From Bacteroidota bacterium (GTDB lineage: Bacteria > Bacteroidota > Bacteroidia > B-17B0 > Aurantibacillaceae): a stretch of DNA of 64,000 nucleotides. The DNA lies in the NCBI GenBank assembly GCA_030684395.1, contig JAUXTT010000004.1, positions 124,001 to 188,000 of the forward strand, in the 5' to 3' direction. Positions 17,705-27,410 of this stretch are shown here, piece after piece. The stretch's first letter is position 1. Every line of letters starts with the position of its first letter. A program made the position numbers and the translations under genes. Below the pieces are notes generated by a model. The model had not been told where the DNA came from. It saw only the letters and a program-made list of their open reading frames with translations, and did not search any database.

Positions 17705-18991
17705 TTGCCCTTACAAATTAAGTTCCAATTTTTGAGATTTCACAGCTTCATATCTTCAAAGATTTCCGCACACAGTGGTGGAAAAAAAAGTATTGCACGT
17801 CCGATAGTGAAAATTGCAGTAGGAGGAATTGCATTAGGAATGGCTGTTATGACTTTAACGCTTGCAATAGTAACCGGTTTTCAAAACGAGATCCGTAACA
17901 AAGTAGTTGGATTCGGAAGTCACATCAGTATAGCTAAATACGACAACAATACTTCTTTCGAACCGCAACCTATGCCTCAAAAGCAGGGTTTTGTAAAAGA
18001 GCTGGAAAACAACCCGGCAATAAAACATATTCAGGTTTTTGCTACTAAAAACGGGATCATTAAAACCAAAACCGATAATGAAGGAATTGTAATAAAAGGT
18101 ATTGACAAAGATTATAACTGGAATTTTTTGGAGAAGAATTTACTCGAAGGAAAAAAAATTGCCTTTACAGATACAGTGGCTTCCAAAGAAATCCTGATCT
18201 CTAAAAGTATTGCCGATAAACTAAATTTAAAACTAGGAGAGAAGTTACTCGTTTATTTTATCAATAAAAGAGCAACCACCGACTCAAGCGATTTTATAGA
18301 GTACGAACAACGCGTACGCGATTTTAAAATTTGCGGAATCTATGAAACAGGCTTTGAAGAATTGGACGCTAAAACGGTTTTTGCAGACATTAAACAAATA
18401 CGTAAACTCAATTACTGGGCACCCGATGAAGTAGGAGGTTTTGAACTGGAGGTAAGTAACTTCAGTAAGCTCAATGAAACAAGCGAATATGTGAACGAAG
18501 CTATTGGTTACAACCTCACTGCACAAAGTATAAAAGAAAGTAATCCGGGCATTTTCAGCTGGCTCGACTTAATGGATTCAAATGCGATTATTATTATTTC
18601 TTTAATGATAGCCGTAGCTGCCATCAATATGATCTCTGCATTGTTGATCCTTATTTTGGAAAGGACCAATATGATTGGTTTATTAAAAGCTTTGGGAGCA
18701 AGTAATGGCTCAGTTCGCAGAGTTTTTTTAAACCAGGCGCTAAAACTTATTGCCCGTGGTTTGTTGTGGGGAAACCTGATTGGAATAAGTATGTGTTTGA
18801 TTCAACAAAAATTCCATTGGATTAAACTCAATAAAGAAACCTATTACCTCGATTTTGTTCCCATTAATTTTGACCTGACGCACATTGTTTTATTGAACAT
18901 TGGAACCGTAGCGGTGTGTATGCTAATGATGATACTTCCTACTCTTGTTATCACCAAAATCACTCCTATTAAGGCTTTGAGGTTTAGGTAA
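17705..18991 (+). CDS. ABC transporter permease, FtsX/LolC-E type
   Basis: 428 aa from a TTG start, which is the first usable codon after the promoter; no ATG occurs before the first membrane helix. Topology is the FtsX/MacB type: helix 1 (IAVGGIALGMAVMTLTLAIVTGF), a ~220-residue periplasmic domain, then three C-terminal helices including AIIIISLMIAVAAINMISALLILILERT and the coupling motif MIGLLKALGASNGSVRRVFLNQ. Homologs release lipoproteins from the inner membrane together with LolD. No ATPase gene is adjacent, which is common for Bacteroidota, so the substrate is inferred. Confidence 0.85.
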   Translation: MPLQIKFQFLRFHSFISSKISAHSGGKKSIARPIVKIAVGGIALGMAVMTLTLAIVTGFQNEIRNKVVGFGSHISIAKYDNNTSFEPQPMPQKQGFVKELENNPAIKHIQVFATKNGIIKTKTDNEGIVIKGIDKDYNWNFLEKNLLEGKKIAFTDTVASKEILISKSIADKLNLKLGEKLLVYFINKRATTDSSDFIEYEQRVRDFKICGIYETGFEELDAKTVFADIKQIRKLNYWAPDEVGGFELEVSNFSKLNETSEYVNEAIGYNLTAQSIKESNPGIFSWLDLMDSNAIIIISLMIAVAAINMISALLILILERTNMIGLLKALGASNGSVRRVFLNQALKLIARGLLWGNLIGISMCLIQQKFHWIKLNKETYYLDFVPINFDLTHIVLLNIGTVAVCMLMMILPTLVITKITPIKALRFR

Positions 18992-19067
18992 ACAGATCCC
19001 CTCACTAACTTTTTATCCTGATAAACTCTCTTAAACCTATTCACTTCTCAACGAATTCGGGCTTTTT

Positions 19068-19119
19068 CATATTTTAACGTCTTTTCATTTTATTGTGTGA
19101 GCTTAACATATTTTAACGT
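19068..19119 (+). promoter_or_regulatory. 13-bp direct repeat upstream of the Bat operon
   Basis: CATATTTTAACGT occurs exactly at 19068-19080 and 19107-19119, 39 bp apart start to start (close to four helical turns). A TAAATTTG element (19141-19148) lies just downstream, 26 nt before the moxR start. The two copies could be activator or repressor sites for the operon. Confidence 0.4.
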
Positions 19120-19173
19120 TCTTAACACTCCCACTAATGTTAAATTTGCACACTACCAAACAAGGCTATAAAT

Positions 19174-20163
19174 ATGACAGATATTAGAGAAATCAACGAA
19201 CGGATACAACGAGAGAGCGCTTTCGTAGATATGCTTTTTTCGGAAATGGATAAAGTGATCGTAGGTCAACGTTACATGGTGGAACGTTTACTGATCGGAA
19301 TGCTTTCAAACGGACATGTGCTTTTGGAAGGTGTTCCCGGCTTAGCAAAAACACTTGCCATTAATACTTTGAGTAAATGTATTGGCGGGCAATTCAGCCG
19401 TATTCAGTTTACTCCGGATCTTTTACCTGCCGATCTTGTTGGTACTATGATCTACAATCAGAAGAAAGAAGAGTTCACTATAAAAAAAGGGCCTGTATTT
19501 GCCAACTTCGTTTTAGCTGATGAGATCAACCGTGCTCCGGCAAAAGTGCAGAGTGCATTGCTAGAAGCTATGCAGGAAAAACAAGTAACCATTGGTGAAA
19601 CTACTTTTAAACTACCAAATCCGTTTTTAGTATTGGCGACTCAAAACCCTGTTGAGCAGGAAGGAACGTATCCTTTACCTGAAGCGCAAGTAGATCGTTT
19701 CATGCTTAAAGTAGTTATTGGTTATCCAAGCAAGGAAGAAGAAAGAAAGATTATCGCCAGTAATATTTCTCCTGAAGGGATGCCAACACCCAATCAGGTT
19801 TTAAAACCCGAAGACATCATTGAAGCAAGAAAAATTGTACGTGATGTTTACATGGATGAAAAAATTGAGCGTTACATTGTTGATATAGTTTTTGCAACCC
19901 GTTTCCCTAAAGAACATAAATTAGAAAAATTAGCCCCGCTGATTACTTTTGGTGGCTCTCCACGTGCAAGTATCAATTTAGCATTGGCTGCAAAAGCATA
20001 TGCGTTCATCAGACGCAGAGGTTATGTGATCCCCGAAGATGTGCGTGCAGTTTGTATGGATGTTCTTCGTCACCGTATTGGTTTAACTTATGAGGCGGAA
20101 GCAGAGAACATCACAACAGAGCATATCATTAATGAGATCCTAAACACTGTTGAAGTCCCCTAG
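19174..20163 (+). CDS. MoxR-family AAA ATPase (first gene of the Bat operon)
   Basis: 329 aa. Walker A is GVPGLAKT, Walker B and its surroundings are FVLADEINRAPAKVQSALLEAMQEKQVTIG, and sensor 1 is LATQNPVEQEGTYPLPEAQVDRF; a C-terminal lid domain follows. MoxR ATPases act as chaperones for von Willebrand A (VWA) proteins, and two VWA genes lie in the same operon. It is followed by a DUF58 gene after 71 bp. Length and motifs are standard. Confidence 0.92.
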   Translation: MTDIREINERIQRESAFVDMLFSEMDKVIVGQRYMVERLLIGMLSNGHVLLEGVPGLAKTLAINTLSKCIGGQFSRIQFTPDLLPADLVGTMIYNQKKEEFTIKKGPVFANFVLADEINRAPAKVQSALLEAMQEKQVTIGETTFKLPNPFLVLATQNPVEQEGTYPLPEAQVDRFMLKVVIGYPSKEEERKIIASNISPEGMPTPNQVLKPEDIIEARKIVRDVYMDEKIERYIVDIVFATRFPKEHKLEKLAPLITFGGSPRASINLALAAKAYAFIRRRGYVIPEDVRAVCMDVLRHRIGLTYEAEAENITTEHIINEILNTVEVP

Positions 20164-20234
20164 GAAATTAATAATGAATAATTAAAAGTTAGCCTCATTT
20201 TTAATTTTATTAATTCTCAATTTTTAATTCATTA

Positions 20235-21101
20235 ATGGATACACAATCGCTTCTAAAAAAAGTACGTAAGATCGAGATTAAAACTCGTGGTCTTTCCGCC
20301 CAGGTTTTTTCGGGTGAGTACCACAGTGCTTTTAAAGGAAGAGGTATGGCTTTTAGCGAGGTGCGTGAATATACTCCCGGAGATGACATCAGAACCATCG
20401 ACTGGAACGTAACCGCTCGTTTTGGAACTCCTTACATCAAAGTATTTGAAGAAGAAAGGGAATTAAATGTAGTGTTGCTCGTGGATGTGAGCGCTTCCGG
20501 ATTATTTGGAACTCACAAACAAACGAAGAAAGACCTTATTACCGAATTGTGTGCTGTACTTTCCTTTTCAGCAAGTACTAATAATGACAAGATCGGTGTT
20601 ATCTTTTTTAGTGATAAAATAGAAAAATACATTCCTCCTAACAAAGGAAAAACACATATTCTTCGGATCATCCGCGAGTTGGTGCATTTTACACCATCCA
20701 ATACAAAAACCGATATTGCTCAGGCCTTAAAATACCTGACCAATGTGGTAAAGAAAAAAAGCATTGTTTTTGTGATCTCTGATTTTATCGACAGCAATTA
20801 TTTTGAAGATGCTATAAAGATCGCCAATAAAAAACATGACATTGTTGCTTTGGAAATATATGACAGAAGCGAACAGGAAATTCCGCAAATTGGTTTAATA
20901 AAACTAAAAGATTTTGAAACAGGCGAAATAAAATGGGTTGATTCTTCCAGTAAGGATTTTCAACATCAATTAAAATTAAACCGTGTTGCTCATGATCACC
21001 GTTTAAAAGATATGCTGAACAAAGCCGGAGTTGACCACGTTCGTTTGAGAACCGACCAGCCTTACATTCAACCATTAATGAATATGTTTAAACGCAGATA
21101 A
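20235..21101 (+). CDS. DUF58 protein of the Bat operon
   Basis: 288 aa, soluble. The DUF58 signature is present (YHSAFKGRGMAFSEVREYTPGDDIRTIDWNVTAR), followed by a VWA-like fold with DVSASG as a degenerate metal-site motif. DUF58 proteins consistently accompany MoxR ATPases; a role in envelope stress or aerotolerance is inferred from Bat operon studies. The next gene starts 3 bp downstream. Confidence 0.88.
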   Translation: MDTQSLLKKVRKIEIKTRGLSAQVFSGEYHSAFKGRGMAFSEVREYTPGDDIRTIDWNVTARFGTPYIKVFEEERELNVVLLVDVSASGLFGTHKQTKKDLITELCAVLSFSASTNNDKIGVIFFSDKIEKYIPPNKGKTHILRIIRELVHFTPSNTKTDIAQALKYLTNVVKKKSIVFVISDFIDSNYFEDAIKIANKKHDIVALEIYDRSEQEIPQIGLIKLKDFETGEIKWVDSSSKDFQHQLKLNRVAHDHRLKDMLNKAGVDHVRLRTDQPYIQPLMNMFKRR

Positions 21102-21104
21102 TAT

Positions 21105-22091
21105 ATGAAACATCTGACAAAATATCTTTTCATATTATTTGCGGTATTACTGCATAAATTTTCTTTTGCACAAGATGTGCAGGCGTTTGCATTAATTGAT
21201 ACAAGTAAAATAAAGATCGGCGAACAAGCAAAAATCGATCTGTTCATCAACTTCAAAGGCGACGCAAAAAACCTTAAGATTCAGTGGCCACAATTAGGCG
21301 ACACGCTTCGGAAAGAAATTGAGGTAGTGAATGTTTCTAAAATTGATACTACTATTCCGGATAAAAACGATCCGAAAACCATTCAGCAACATCAAACCAT
21401 TTATGTTACTTCTTTCGATTCGGGTTATTGGGCTATGCCGCCGTTTAAATTTATAGTGAATGGTGATACTGCAAATCCTGTTTATACTCAGGCTTTATTA
21501 TTGGAAGTGCAAACTATTCCTGTTGATACAGCCGAAGCATCTGTAAAAGATATAAAACCAATTTTTGATGAACCAACTAACTGGAAAGAATACCTTCCAT
21601 ATATTTATTGGGGTCTTGCAATATTAGCTGCTTTAGCCATTTTATATTACGTAATCTATCGACTGGGGAGAAACAAAAAGAAAAAACCCATGGTCATTTT
21701 CAAGCCAAAAATACCGGCGCACATTACAGCACTTCGTGATTTGGAAACCATACGCAATATGAAATTGTGGCAGGAGGGAAAAACAAAAGAATATTATACC
21801 GCTATTACCGACACCATTCGTGTATACATTGAAGGCCGCTACGAAGTGATGGCAATGGAATTAACTACTGATGAAATTATGCAAGTTATGCGTTCGCAGG
21901 TAATTGACAATGTAAGTAAAGACAGATTAAGGCAAATTCTTTCCTTAGCTGATTATGTAAAATTTGCAAAAGCACAACCTATTGATGTAGAAAACGAATT
22001 AACCCTTAACAATGCATTTGAATTTGTAAAAGGAACTTTACGTGAAGAGATAACACCAGAAACTTCTCAATTTAATAAGCCACAACAGTGA
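21105..22091 (+). CDS. Bat-operon membrane protein with periplasmic BatD-like domain
   Basis: 328 aa. A signal peptide (to about residue 22, FAQD) is followed by a periplasmic beta-sandwich (GEQAKIDLFINF...KIQWPQLGDTL), one membrane helix (YIYWGLAILAALAILYYVIYRLG, residues ~165-187) and a cytoplasmic helical domain (ALRDLETIRNMKLWQEGKTKEYYTAITDTIRVYIEGRY) like that of DUF4381 proteins. It lies between DUF58 and batA, overlapping batA by 4 bp. Proteins here are typically unnamed; its fold suggests it assembles with BatA/BatB at the inner membrane. Confidence 0.75.
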   Translation: MKHLTKYLFILFAVLLHKFSFAQDVQAFALIDTSKIKIGEQAKIDLFINFKGDAKNLKIQWPQLGDTLRKEIEVVNVSKIDTTIPDKNDPKTIQQHQTIYVTSFDSGYWAMPPFKFIVNGDTANPVYTQALLLEVQTIPVDTAEASVKDIKPIFDEPTNWKEYLPYIYWGLAILAALAILYYVIYRLGRNKKKKPMVIFKPKIPAHITALRDLETIRNMKLWQEGKTKEYYTAITDTIRVYIEGRYEVMAMELTTDEIMQVMRSQVIDNVSKDRLRQILSLADYVKFAKAQPIDVENELTLNNAFEFVKGTLREEITPETSQFNKPQQ

Positions 22092-23098
22092 TAGGTTTTT
22101 TTTATGATATAACGTTTGCCAATAAAGAAGCATTTTACTACTTCTTTATTTTTCCTATGCTTATTGCGTGGTACATCTGGCGCAATAAAAATCAGGAAGG
22201 TGAATTTCATTATTCTTCGCTACAGGGTTTAGGAAAAATAAGAACATCATTAAAAGTAAGATTGCGCCACTCACTTTTTGTTTTACGTTTGATATGCTAC
22301 GCAGCATTAATTTGCGTGCTTGCAAAACCACAATCGCGTACCGATTGGAAAGATGTGAAAGCGGAAGGGATTGATATTGTTTTGTGTATGGATGTGAGTC
22401 ACTCTATGCTGGCAAAAGATTTTGATCCTAATCGGTTAGAAGCTGCAAAAGAAGTTGCTCAGGAATTTGTTGACGCCCGCCCAAATGATCGCATTGGCTT
22501 AGTAGTTTTTAGTGGTGAAGCTTTTACACAATGCCCGCTTACAACCGACAAAAATGTTTTAAAGAATATTATTTCTCAAATTAAAACGGGGCAGTTGGCT
22601 GATGGAACAGCAATTGGGTTGGGATTAGCTGATGCTGTTGCGCGTGTAAAAGAAAGTACTGCAAAAAGTAAAGTAGTTATTTTGTTATCGGATGGTGTTA
22701 GCAATGTTGGCGAGATAGCACCCTTAACTGCGGGAGAAATCGCTAAAACCTTCGGCGTACGAATTTACACTGTTGGTGTTGGAACCATGGGTAAAGCGCT
22801 TACACCTGTGGCTATATATCCAAACGGACAAATGGAATTTGACTATATGGATGTAGAGATAGACGAACCTGTTATGACCAAAATCTCGAACATGACAGGT
22901 GGAAAATATTTCAGAGCTACCGATAACAAGAGTTTGAAAAAAGTTTACACTGAAATTGACAAGCTTGAAAAAACAACCATCAACGAAAGAAATTTCAGTA
23001 ACAAGGCTGAGCGCTTTTTCTTTTTTGCTTGTGCTGCTGCCATTGCATTATTATTAGAATTTATATTAAAGTTCACAGTTTATAGATCGTTGCCATAA
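22088..23098 (+). CDS. batA: VWA-domain membrane protein BatA
   Basis: 336 aa from a GTG start that overlaps the preceding stop. Two N-terminal helices, then a VWA domain with an intact metal-ion-dependent adhesion site (DVSHSM, a DxSxS motif, plus the downstream Thr and Asp positions around GTAIGLGLADAV and LLSDGVSNVG), and a C-terminal helix. The Bat proteins of Bacteroides and related bacteria are linked to aerotolerance. It is one base from batB (shared A at 23098). Confidence 0.9.
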   Translation: MIGFFYDITFANKEAFYYFFIFPMLIAWYIWRNKNQEGEFHYSSLQGLGKIRTSLKVRLRHSLFVLRLICYAALICVLAKPQSRTDWKDVKAEGIDIVLCMDVSHSMLAKDFDPNRLEAAKEVAQEFVDARPNDRIGLVVFSGEAFTQCPLTTDKNVLKNIISQIKTGQLADGTAIGLGLADAVARVKESTAKSKVVILLSDGVSNVGEIAPLTAGEIAKTFGVRIYTVGVGTMGKALTPVAIYPNGQMEFDYMDVEIDEPVMTKISNMTGGKYFRATDNKSLKKVYTEIDKLEKTTINERNFSNKAERFFFFACAAAIALLLEFILKFTVYRSLP

Positions 23099-24129
23099 TG
23101 ATTAAGTTCGAAAATAGAGAGTTTTTGTGGGCGTATCTACTGGTACCTGTGTTGATCCTGTTTTATATCTGGCTGGCAAAGCGTAGAACAAAACAATTGA
23201 AAAAATTAGGCGATCTGCACCTGATAGAAAGTATGATCCCAAATGTTTCTTCCGACAAACGGGTCGTGAAAGTTATACTTTGGATGCTTGCTTTTTGTTC
23301 TTTGATATTTGCAATTGCCAATTTACAAACCGGCTCTAAAATGCAGGATGTAAAACGTGAAGGCGGAGACATCATGATCTGTTTGGATGTTTCTAATTCT
23401 ATGCTGGCTGAAGATCTTTCGCCAAACCGATTGGAAAGAGCAAAACTGGCATTGGAAAAATTCATTGACAAGTTAGAGGGCGATCGAATTGGATTGATCG
23501 TATTTGCAGGAGACGCTTATGTGCAATTACCAATCACTTCAGATTACGGCGCCGCCAAATTATTTTTAGGTTCTATAAGTCCTGGAATAGTGCCGGTGCA
23601 GGGAACTGATGTCGCCAAAGCCATTGAATTATCAATGGAATCTTTTGGACAGGATGTAGGAAAAAACAAAGCCATTATTATTATTACCGACGGAGAAGAT
23701 CATGAGGAAGGTGCTATAAAAGCGGCAGAAGATGCTGCCACCAAAAACGTGATCATTAATACTATCGGAGTTGGTTCTTCTACGGGTGTTCCCATCCCTG
23801 CATTCGATAATGGTGTGAAATCGGGTTTCAGAAAAGATAAAGAGGGGAATACAGTTGTTACCAAACTAAATGAAAAGTTATTACTGGATATTGCTTCGGC
23901 TGGTAAAGGTGTTTATGTAAAAGCAAATAATGCCGATGTTGGTTTAAGCGCCATCATGAATAAACTCAGAGAATTAGAGAAGAAGGAAATAGAATCTAAA
24001 ATGTATACCGACTACGACGATCAATACATTTGGGGAATTTACGCCGCTATTTTCTTTTTACTCATCGATTTCTTTATCAACGAACGTAAGAGCGAGTGGT
24101 GGAACAAACTAAATCTTTTTGGAAAATGA
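23098..24129 (+). CDS. batB: VWA-domain membrane protein BatB
   Basis: 343 aa, built like BatA: two N-terminal helices (about 11-25 and 58-75), a VWA domain with DVSNSM (MIDAS) and ITDGEDHEEGA, and a C-terminal helix (YIWGIYAAIFFLLIDFFIN). It is a tandem paralog of BatA. The stop overlaps the batC start (ATGA at 24126-24129). Confidence 0.9.
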   Translation: MIKFENREFLWAYLLVPVLILFYIWLAKRRTKQLKKLGDLHLIESMIPNVSSDKRVVKVILWMLAFCSLIFAIANLQTGSKMQDVKREGGDIMICLDVSNSMLAEDLSPNRLERAKLALEKFIDKLEGDRIGLIVFAGDAYVQLPITSDYGAAKLFLGSISPGIVPVQGTDVAKAIELSMESFGQDVGKNKAIIIITDGEDHEEGAIKAAEDAATKNVIINTIGVGSSTGVPIPAFDNGVKSGFRKDKEGNTVVTKLNEKLLLDIASAGKGVYVKANNADVGLSAIMNKLRELEKKEIESKMYTDYDDQYIWGIYAAIFFLLIDFFINERKSEWWNKLNLFGK

Positions 24130-24836
24130 GATCAATACGAACCAACATATCGGGACTAAACATTCTCTTACTAATACTTGCCTGCATTACCGGATTGGAG
24201 TCCTTTGCGCAAGAAGAAAAAAAAATACTGCGTGAAGGAAACCGCAAATACAAAAACGGGAAATATGTTGACGCCGAAAAAAATTATCTGCAATCTATTA
24301 ATGAAAAACAAGGCTACTTAAAAGCTGAATACAATTTAGGAAACACCTATTACAAACAAGGAAAATACAGTGAAGCTGCTGATCAGTTTGAGAATGTAGT
24401 TAAATCAACCAACAATCAGGATACCCTCTCTAAAACCTTTCATAATTTGGGTAATGCATATTTAAAAAAGAAAAACTACGAGCGCGCTGTTTCTGCTTAC
24501 AAAAGTTCTTTAAAAATAAATTCGAAAGACGACAGTACCCGTTACAACCTTGCCTATGCGCTTAAGAAAATGCAGGAGCAGCAAAAACAAGGTGGCGGAA
24601 AAGGTAATGATCAAAAACAAAATAAAGACGATAAGGAAAAGAGTGATAAGGAAAAGCAGGAAATGGCTAAAAAGAATGATGAAAACCAAAAGCCGGATCC
24701 TCAGCAAGGTCAAATGAGTAAAGAAGAAGCGCAACGTATGTTGGATGCTTTAAAAAATAACGAAAAGAAAATTGCCGTGAAGAAAAAACACAAAGGCGAT
24801 AAAAGCGATAGAACTAAACCGGAGAAGGATTGGTAA
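24126..24836 (+). CDS. batC: TPR protein BatC
   Basis: 236 aa using the ATG at 24126, chosen because it gives a clean signal peptide (ILLLILACITGLESFAQ) and a 4-bp overlap with batB. Two to three tetratricopeptide repeats follow (YNLGNTYYKQGKYSEAADQFENV, HNLGNAYLKKKNYERAVSAYKSSL), then a very Lys/Gln/Asp-rich, probably disordered tail. In the usual Bacteroidota operon batD would follow; here the operon ends and a convergent gene begins 104 bp later. Confidence 0.88.
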   Translation: MRSIRTNISGLNILLLILACITGLESFAQEEKKILREGNRKYKNGKYVDAEKNYLQSINEKQGYLKAEYNLGNTYYKQGKYSEAADQFENVVKSTNNQDTLSKTFHNLGNAYLKKKNYERAVSAYKSSLKINSKDDSTRYNLAYALKKMQEQQKQGGGKGNDQKQNKDDKEKSDKEKQEMAKKNDENQKPDPQQGQMSKEEAQRMLDALKNNEKKIAVKKKHKGDKSDRTKPEKDW

Positions 24837-24940
24837 TCCGTGAAATGGAACGCGGATGACGCAGATTAGGCGGATATTCGCGGATTAAATTTAATACATA
24901 CTCATATAAATCAGTGTCATCAGCGTTCTATAACCAAATC
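24837..24940. repeat. Dispersed-type intergenic repeat (cgcggatgacgcag motif)
   Basis: The spacer between batC and a convergent gene contains AACGCGGATGACGCAG, GGCGGATATTCGCGGATTAA and ATCAGTGTCATCAGCGTTCT. These short near-repeats of CGCGGAT and its inverse TCAGCG resemble the 'cgcggatgacgcggat' repeats scattered through many Bacteroidota genomes. No strong terminator with a T tract is visible. Confidence 0.4.
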
Positions 24941-26323
24941 TCATTCCACTCTCAACAGATCACAATATAAATTCAGGTATTTTTTTGAGTAGGCTTCCAT
25001 TTGTTCTTTGTCTGATGTGTTCACCGTTTTACCTTTTATGTGGGCCTTACAGAAAACGCCTATGATTTTAAACAGGTGCAGATAATCTTCCAAAAGCGAT
25101 TTATCGTTTTGCGCCATTACAAATTTTAAATTTCGTGCCGCCAGTTTCTCACAAAAAACAAAATCACCCTTTTTATAAAAACATAAAGCTTCTAATAAGC
25201 GGAGTTGAATTTCGAAAGGAAGGTAAGTTGTTTTTTCATTAATGTCGGACCCAACCTGGATGTAATGCATTGCCTGTTTAAAATCGTTTTTGAGCAGGAA
25301 AAGTTTAATGTAAGCCAAACAGCCTCTCGTTGCCATTATATCGGCTTTCAGTTCAATTAAAGGTGCAAATACCTTTTTTAATAAATCTTCGGCTCTCGAC
25401 CAATCCTTTTTTATCATGCATAACAAAATGTACTGCTCACAATGGTAATGATAACCATACATTTTTTCACTTACTCCCTTATTAAATTCCTGTTGAAATA
25501 AATTATATGCCTCGTCAATTTCCTGTTCTGCAAACAAACGGTCGGCATACATCAGATTGAGGAACTGAGCGATATCTATCGGAAAAAAGTATTGGATCTT
25601 ATCTTTAAGTGCAATACACTTTTTTAAATAAGGCTTGATTTTTTTTGGGTCCTTATGATAAAATGAGTAATAACTAATAAAGGTTCTGAATAAGTAGTAT
25701 TGTGCCAGATAATGTTTTGCGCCTTCCAGTTTTTTTTCTTTTTCAATCAGGTCGTTTTCTGCAAAGCCAAATATTTTGGCCGGGTTTTTTAGTGCCGCGC
25801 AACGATTACAATCGGCGAACAATAAATGGTTTTCTACATACAATGTATCCGAAACAGATCTATTGCTTTTCTTTTGCAAGTATTGGTTTCCATAGAAACG
25901 AACTGTTTTTTTGTCGAAGTACTTATAGGGAACATCAATAAACAAATGAAATAAACGTAAGTAAAATGCTGCCCGTTCGATAGACGGGTCTGAAAGTTGC
26001 AGAAATTTTGTTTCCGCTGTCCGCGCTTCAGAACGCATCAACACATACAAACCTCTCTGCTTGAGAAATTCCAGCAAAGAAAACACATCACCGTTAAACA
26101 ACTGAGCATAGCATTTATTAAGCAATACAGAGTTCAGTTTATATAAATGAGTTTTAGAAACTTCTAATTGTTCGGCAGCAAGATCGCTTTCAGGAATTTC
26201 TTTTTGAAGAAACTTCAAAGTGTAAGCAAATACTTCCTTTTCTTTTCCACGCAGATTAAGATTTTCCAGCCCCTTTTTGTCAGGTTCGCTTAATGCATTC
26301 AGAAAAAGATGAAGTTGACTCAT
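24941..26323 (-). CDS. Hypothetical helical protein, possibly TPR-like
   Basis: 460 aa, no signal peptide and no membrane segment. The sequence is mostly amphipathic helix with recurring pairs such as YFPIDIAQFLNLMYADRLFAEQEIDEAYNLFQQEF and SRAEDLLKKVFAPLIELKADIMATRGCLAYIKLFLLKNDFKQAMHYIQ, which look like degenerate TPR units. I do not recognise a family with a known function. It is convergent with batC and lies 1 bp downstream of the ZIP transporter gene on the same strand, so the two are probably co-transcribed. Confidence 0.7.
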   Translation of the reverse strand: MSQLHLFLNALSEPDKKGLENLNLRGKEKEVFAYTLKFLQKEIPESDLAAEQLEVSKTHLYKLNSVLLNKCYAQLFNGDVFSLLEFLKQRGLYVLMRSEARTAETKFLQLSDPSIERAAFYLRLFHLFIDVPYKYFDKKTVRFYGNQYLQKKSNRSVSDTLYVENHLLFADCNRCAALKNPAKIFGFAENDLIEKEKKLEGAKHYLAQYYLFRTFISYYSFYHKDPKKIKPYLKKCIALKDKIQYFFPIDIAQFLNLMYADRLFAEQEIDEAYNLFQQEFNKGVSEKMYGYHYHCEQYILLCMIKKDWSRAEDLLKKVFAPLIELKADIMATRGCLAYIKLFLLKNDFKQAMHYIQVGSDINEKTTYLPFEIQLRLLEALCFYKKGDFVFCEKLAARNLKFVMAQNDKSLLEDYLHLFKIIGVFCKAHIKGKTVNTSDKEQMEAYSKKYLNLYCDLLRVE

Positions 26324-26324
26324 A

Positions 26325-27368
26325 TTACTCTAATAATTTAAAAGCAACAGCACTTAAGTATCCAATTAGTACACTTAACCCAACCACTTTATGTCCGCCA
26401 ATATGAACAGCTTCAGGTATCATAGTTTGGGCAATCATGGTAAGCATTGCTCCGGCAGCCAACCCTTCAATAGCTATTTCTACTTCATGCGGAACTTCTG
26501 CTCCTAAAAAATAACCAACAGTTGAACCAATAGCAACTATTAGTACCAGCGACATCCAAAGCATAATTATTTTTCCGGTACTCATTCCTTGTTTTTTCAT
26601 TCCAATACTACTTCCTAAAGCCTCAGGGAAGTTTGAAAGAAACAAACCAGCCATCAATGTGTAAGGTATGAGAGAAGAAAACTCGGGTTCAACACCAGCT
26701 CCCAACTTCACCGAAAGAATGGTTAAAAAACCTGCACCAATTACAAAACTTTCAGGAATACCATCGATTAACAAACCGAGCCAGATAGCCATAGCTCCCG
26801 ATTTATGTTCTTCTCCTTCCTTTTGAACTTCTGCACTCTCCAAAATATGAACACTATCATTTACTTCTTCTTCAATATCGCGGTTCTTTTTGGTTTTAAA
26901 ATATGCTATAACAGTAGAAACCTTTCTCATAAAGCCGCCCTTTGAATTTAAGGCGTCATCCAAAACAAAAAATAATAAGCCACCCAATATGCAACCTATA
27001 ATTAAAGCTCCCATGGTAAAAAAAGCATGTTTTTTATCGTGTGCCATGTGTGTAGGGCTTTCGGCCTGACCAACAATTTCCATTACTGTTGGCGCTATTA
27101 ATTCAACACTTAATGCGGCCAGTAAGGCTCCTGCCCCAAAAGCAGTCATGGCGGCCGTTATAGAAGGACGGGGTTTAAACGTGATTCCCGCAATTGCACC
27201 AAGTGGTAACGAAATTGCGCTAACACCGCCCAACACAAATGCCCAGATCGCGTATTTGGTAGTAGGGTGTAAAAGTTCATGCGAAGCTGCATCTTGCGGC
27301 CACATGTAATAGCCAATTCCAAAAAAAATGGCAACCGCAACTAAAACAAGTAGAATTTTCTTATTCAT
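26325..27368 (-). CDS. ZIP-family divalent metal transporter
   Basis: 347 aa from the ATG at 27368. A longer frame reaches 27656 but would overlap typA and its promoter, and the protein before this Met is not membrane-like. It has about eight helices, with the ZIP metal-site helices visible as LGLLIDGIPESFVIGAG and LFLSNFPEALGSS, and a His/acid-rich loop (VNDSVHILESAEVQKEGEEHKSG) between helices 3 and 4. It probably imports zinc or another divalent metal. A TATATTTG element on the minus strand (complement of 27411-27418) gives a leader of about 35-40 nt. Confidence 0.85.
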   Translation of the reverse strand: MNKKILLVLVAVAIFFGIGYYMWPQDAASHELLHPTTKYAIWAFVLGGVSAISLPLGAIAGITFKPRPSITAAMTAFGAGALLAALSVELIAPTVMEIVGQAESPTHMAHDKKHAFFTMGALIIGCILGGLLFFVLDDALNSKGGFMRKVSTVIAYFKTKKNRDIEEEVNDSVHILESAEVQKEGEEHKSGAMAIWLGLLIDGIPESFVIGAGFLTILSVKLGAGVEPEFSSLIPYTLMAGLFLSNFPEALGSSIGMKKQGMSTGKIIMLWMSLVLIVAIGSTVGYFLGAEVPHEVEIAIEGLAAGAMLTMIAQTMIPEAVHIGGHKVVGLSVLIGYLSAVAFKLLE

Positions 27369-27410
27369 AAAAGTTGAGAGTGTAAAAGAGGTTTTGAATA
27401 CACACCTCCC

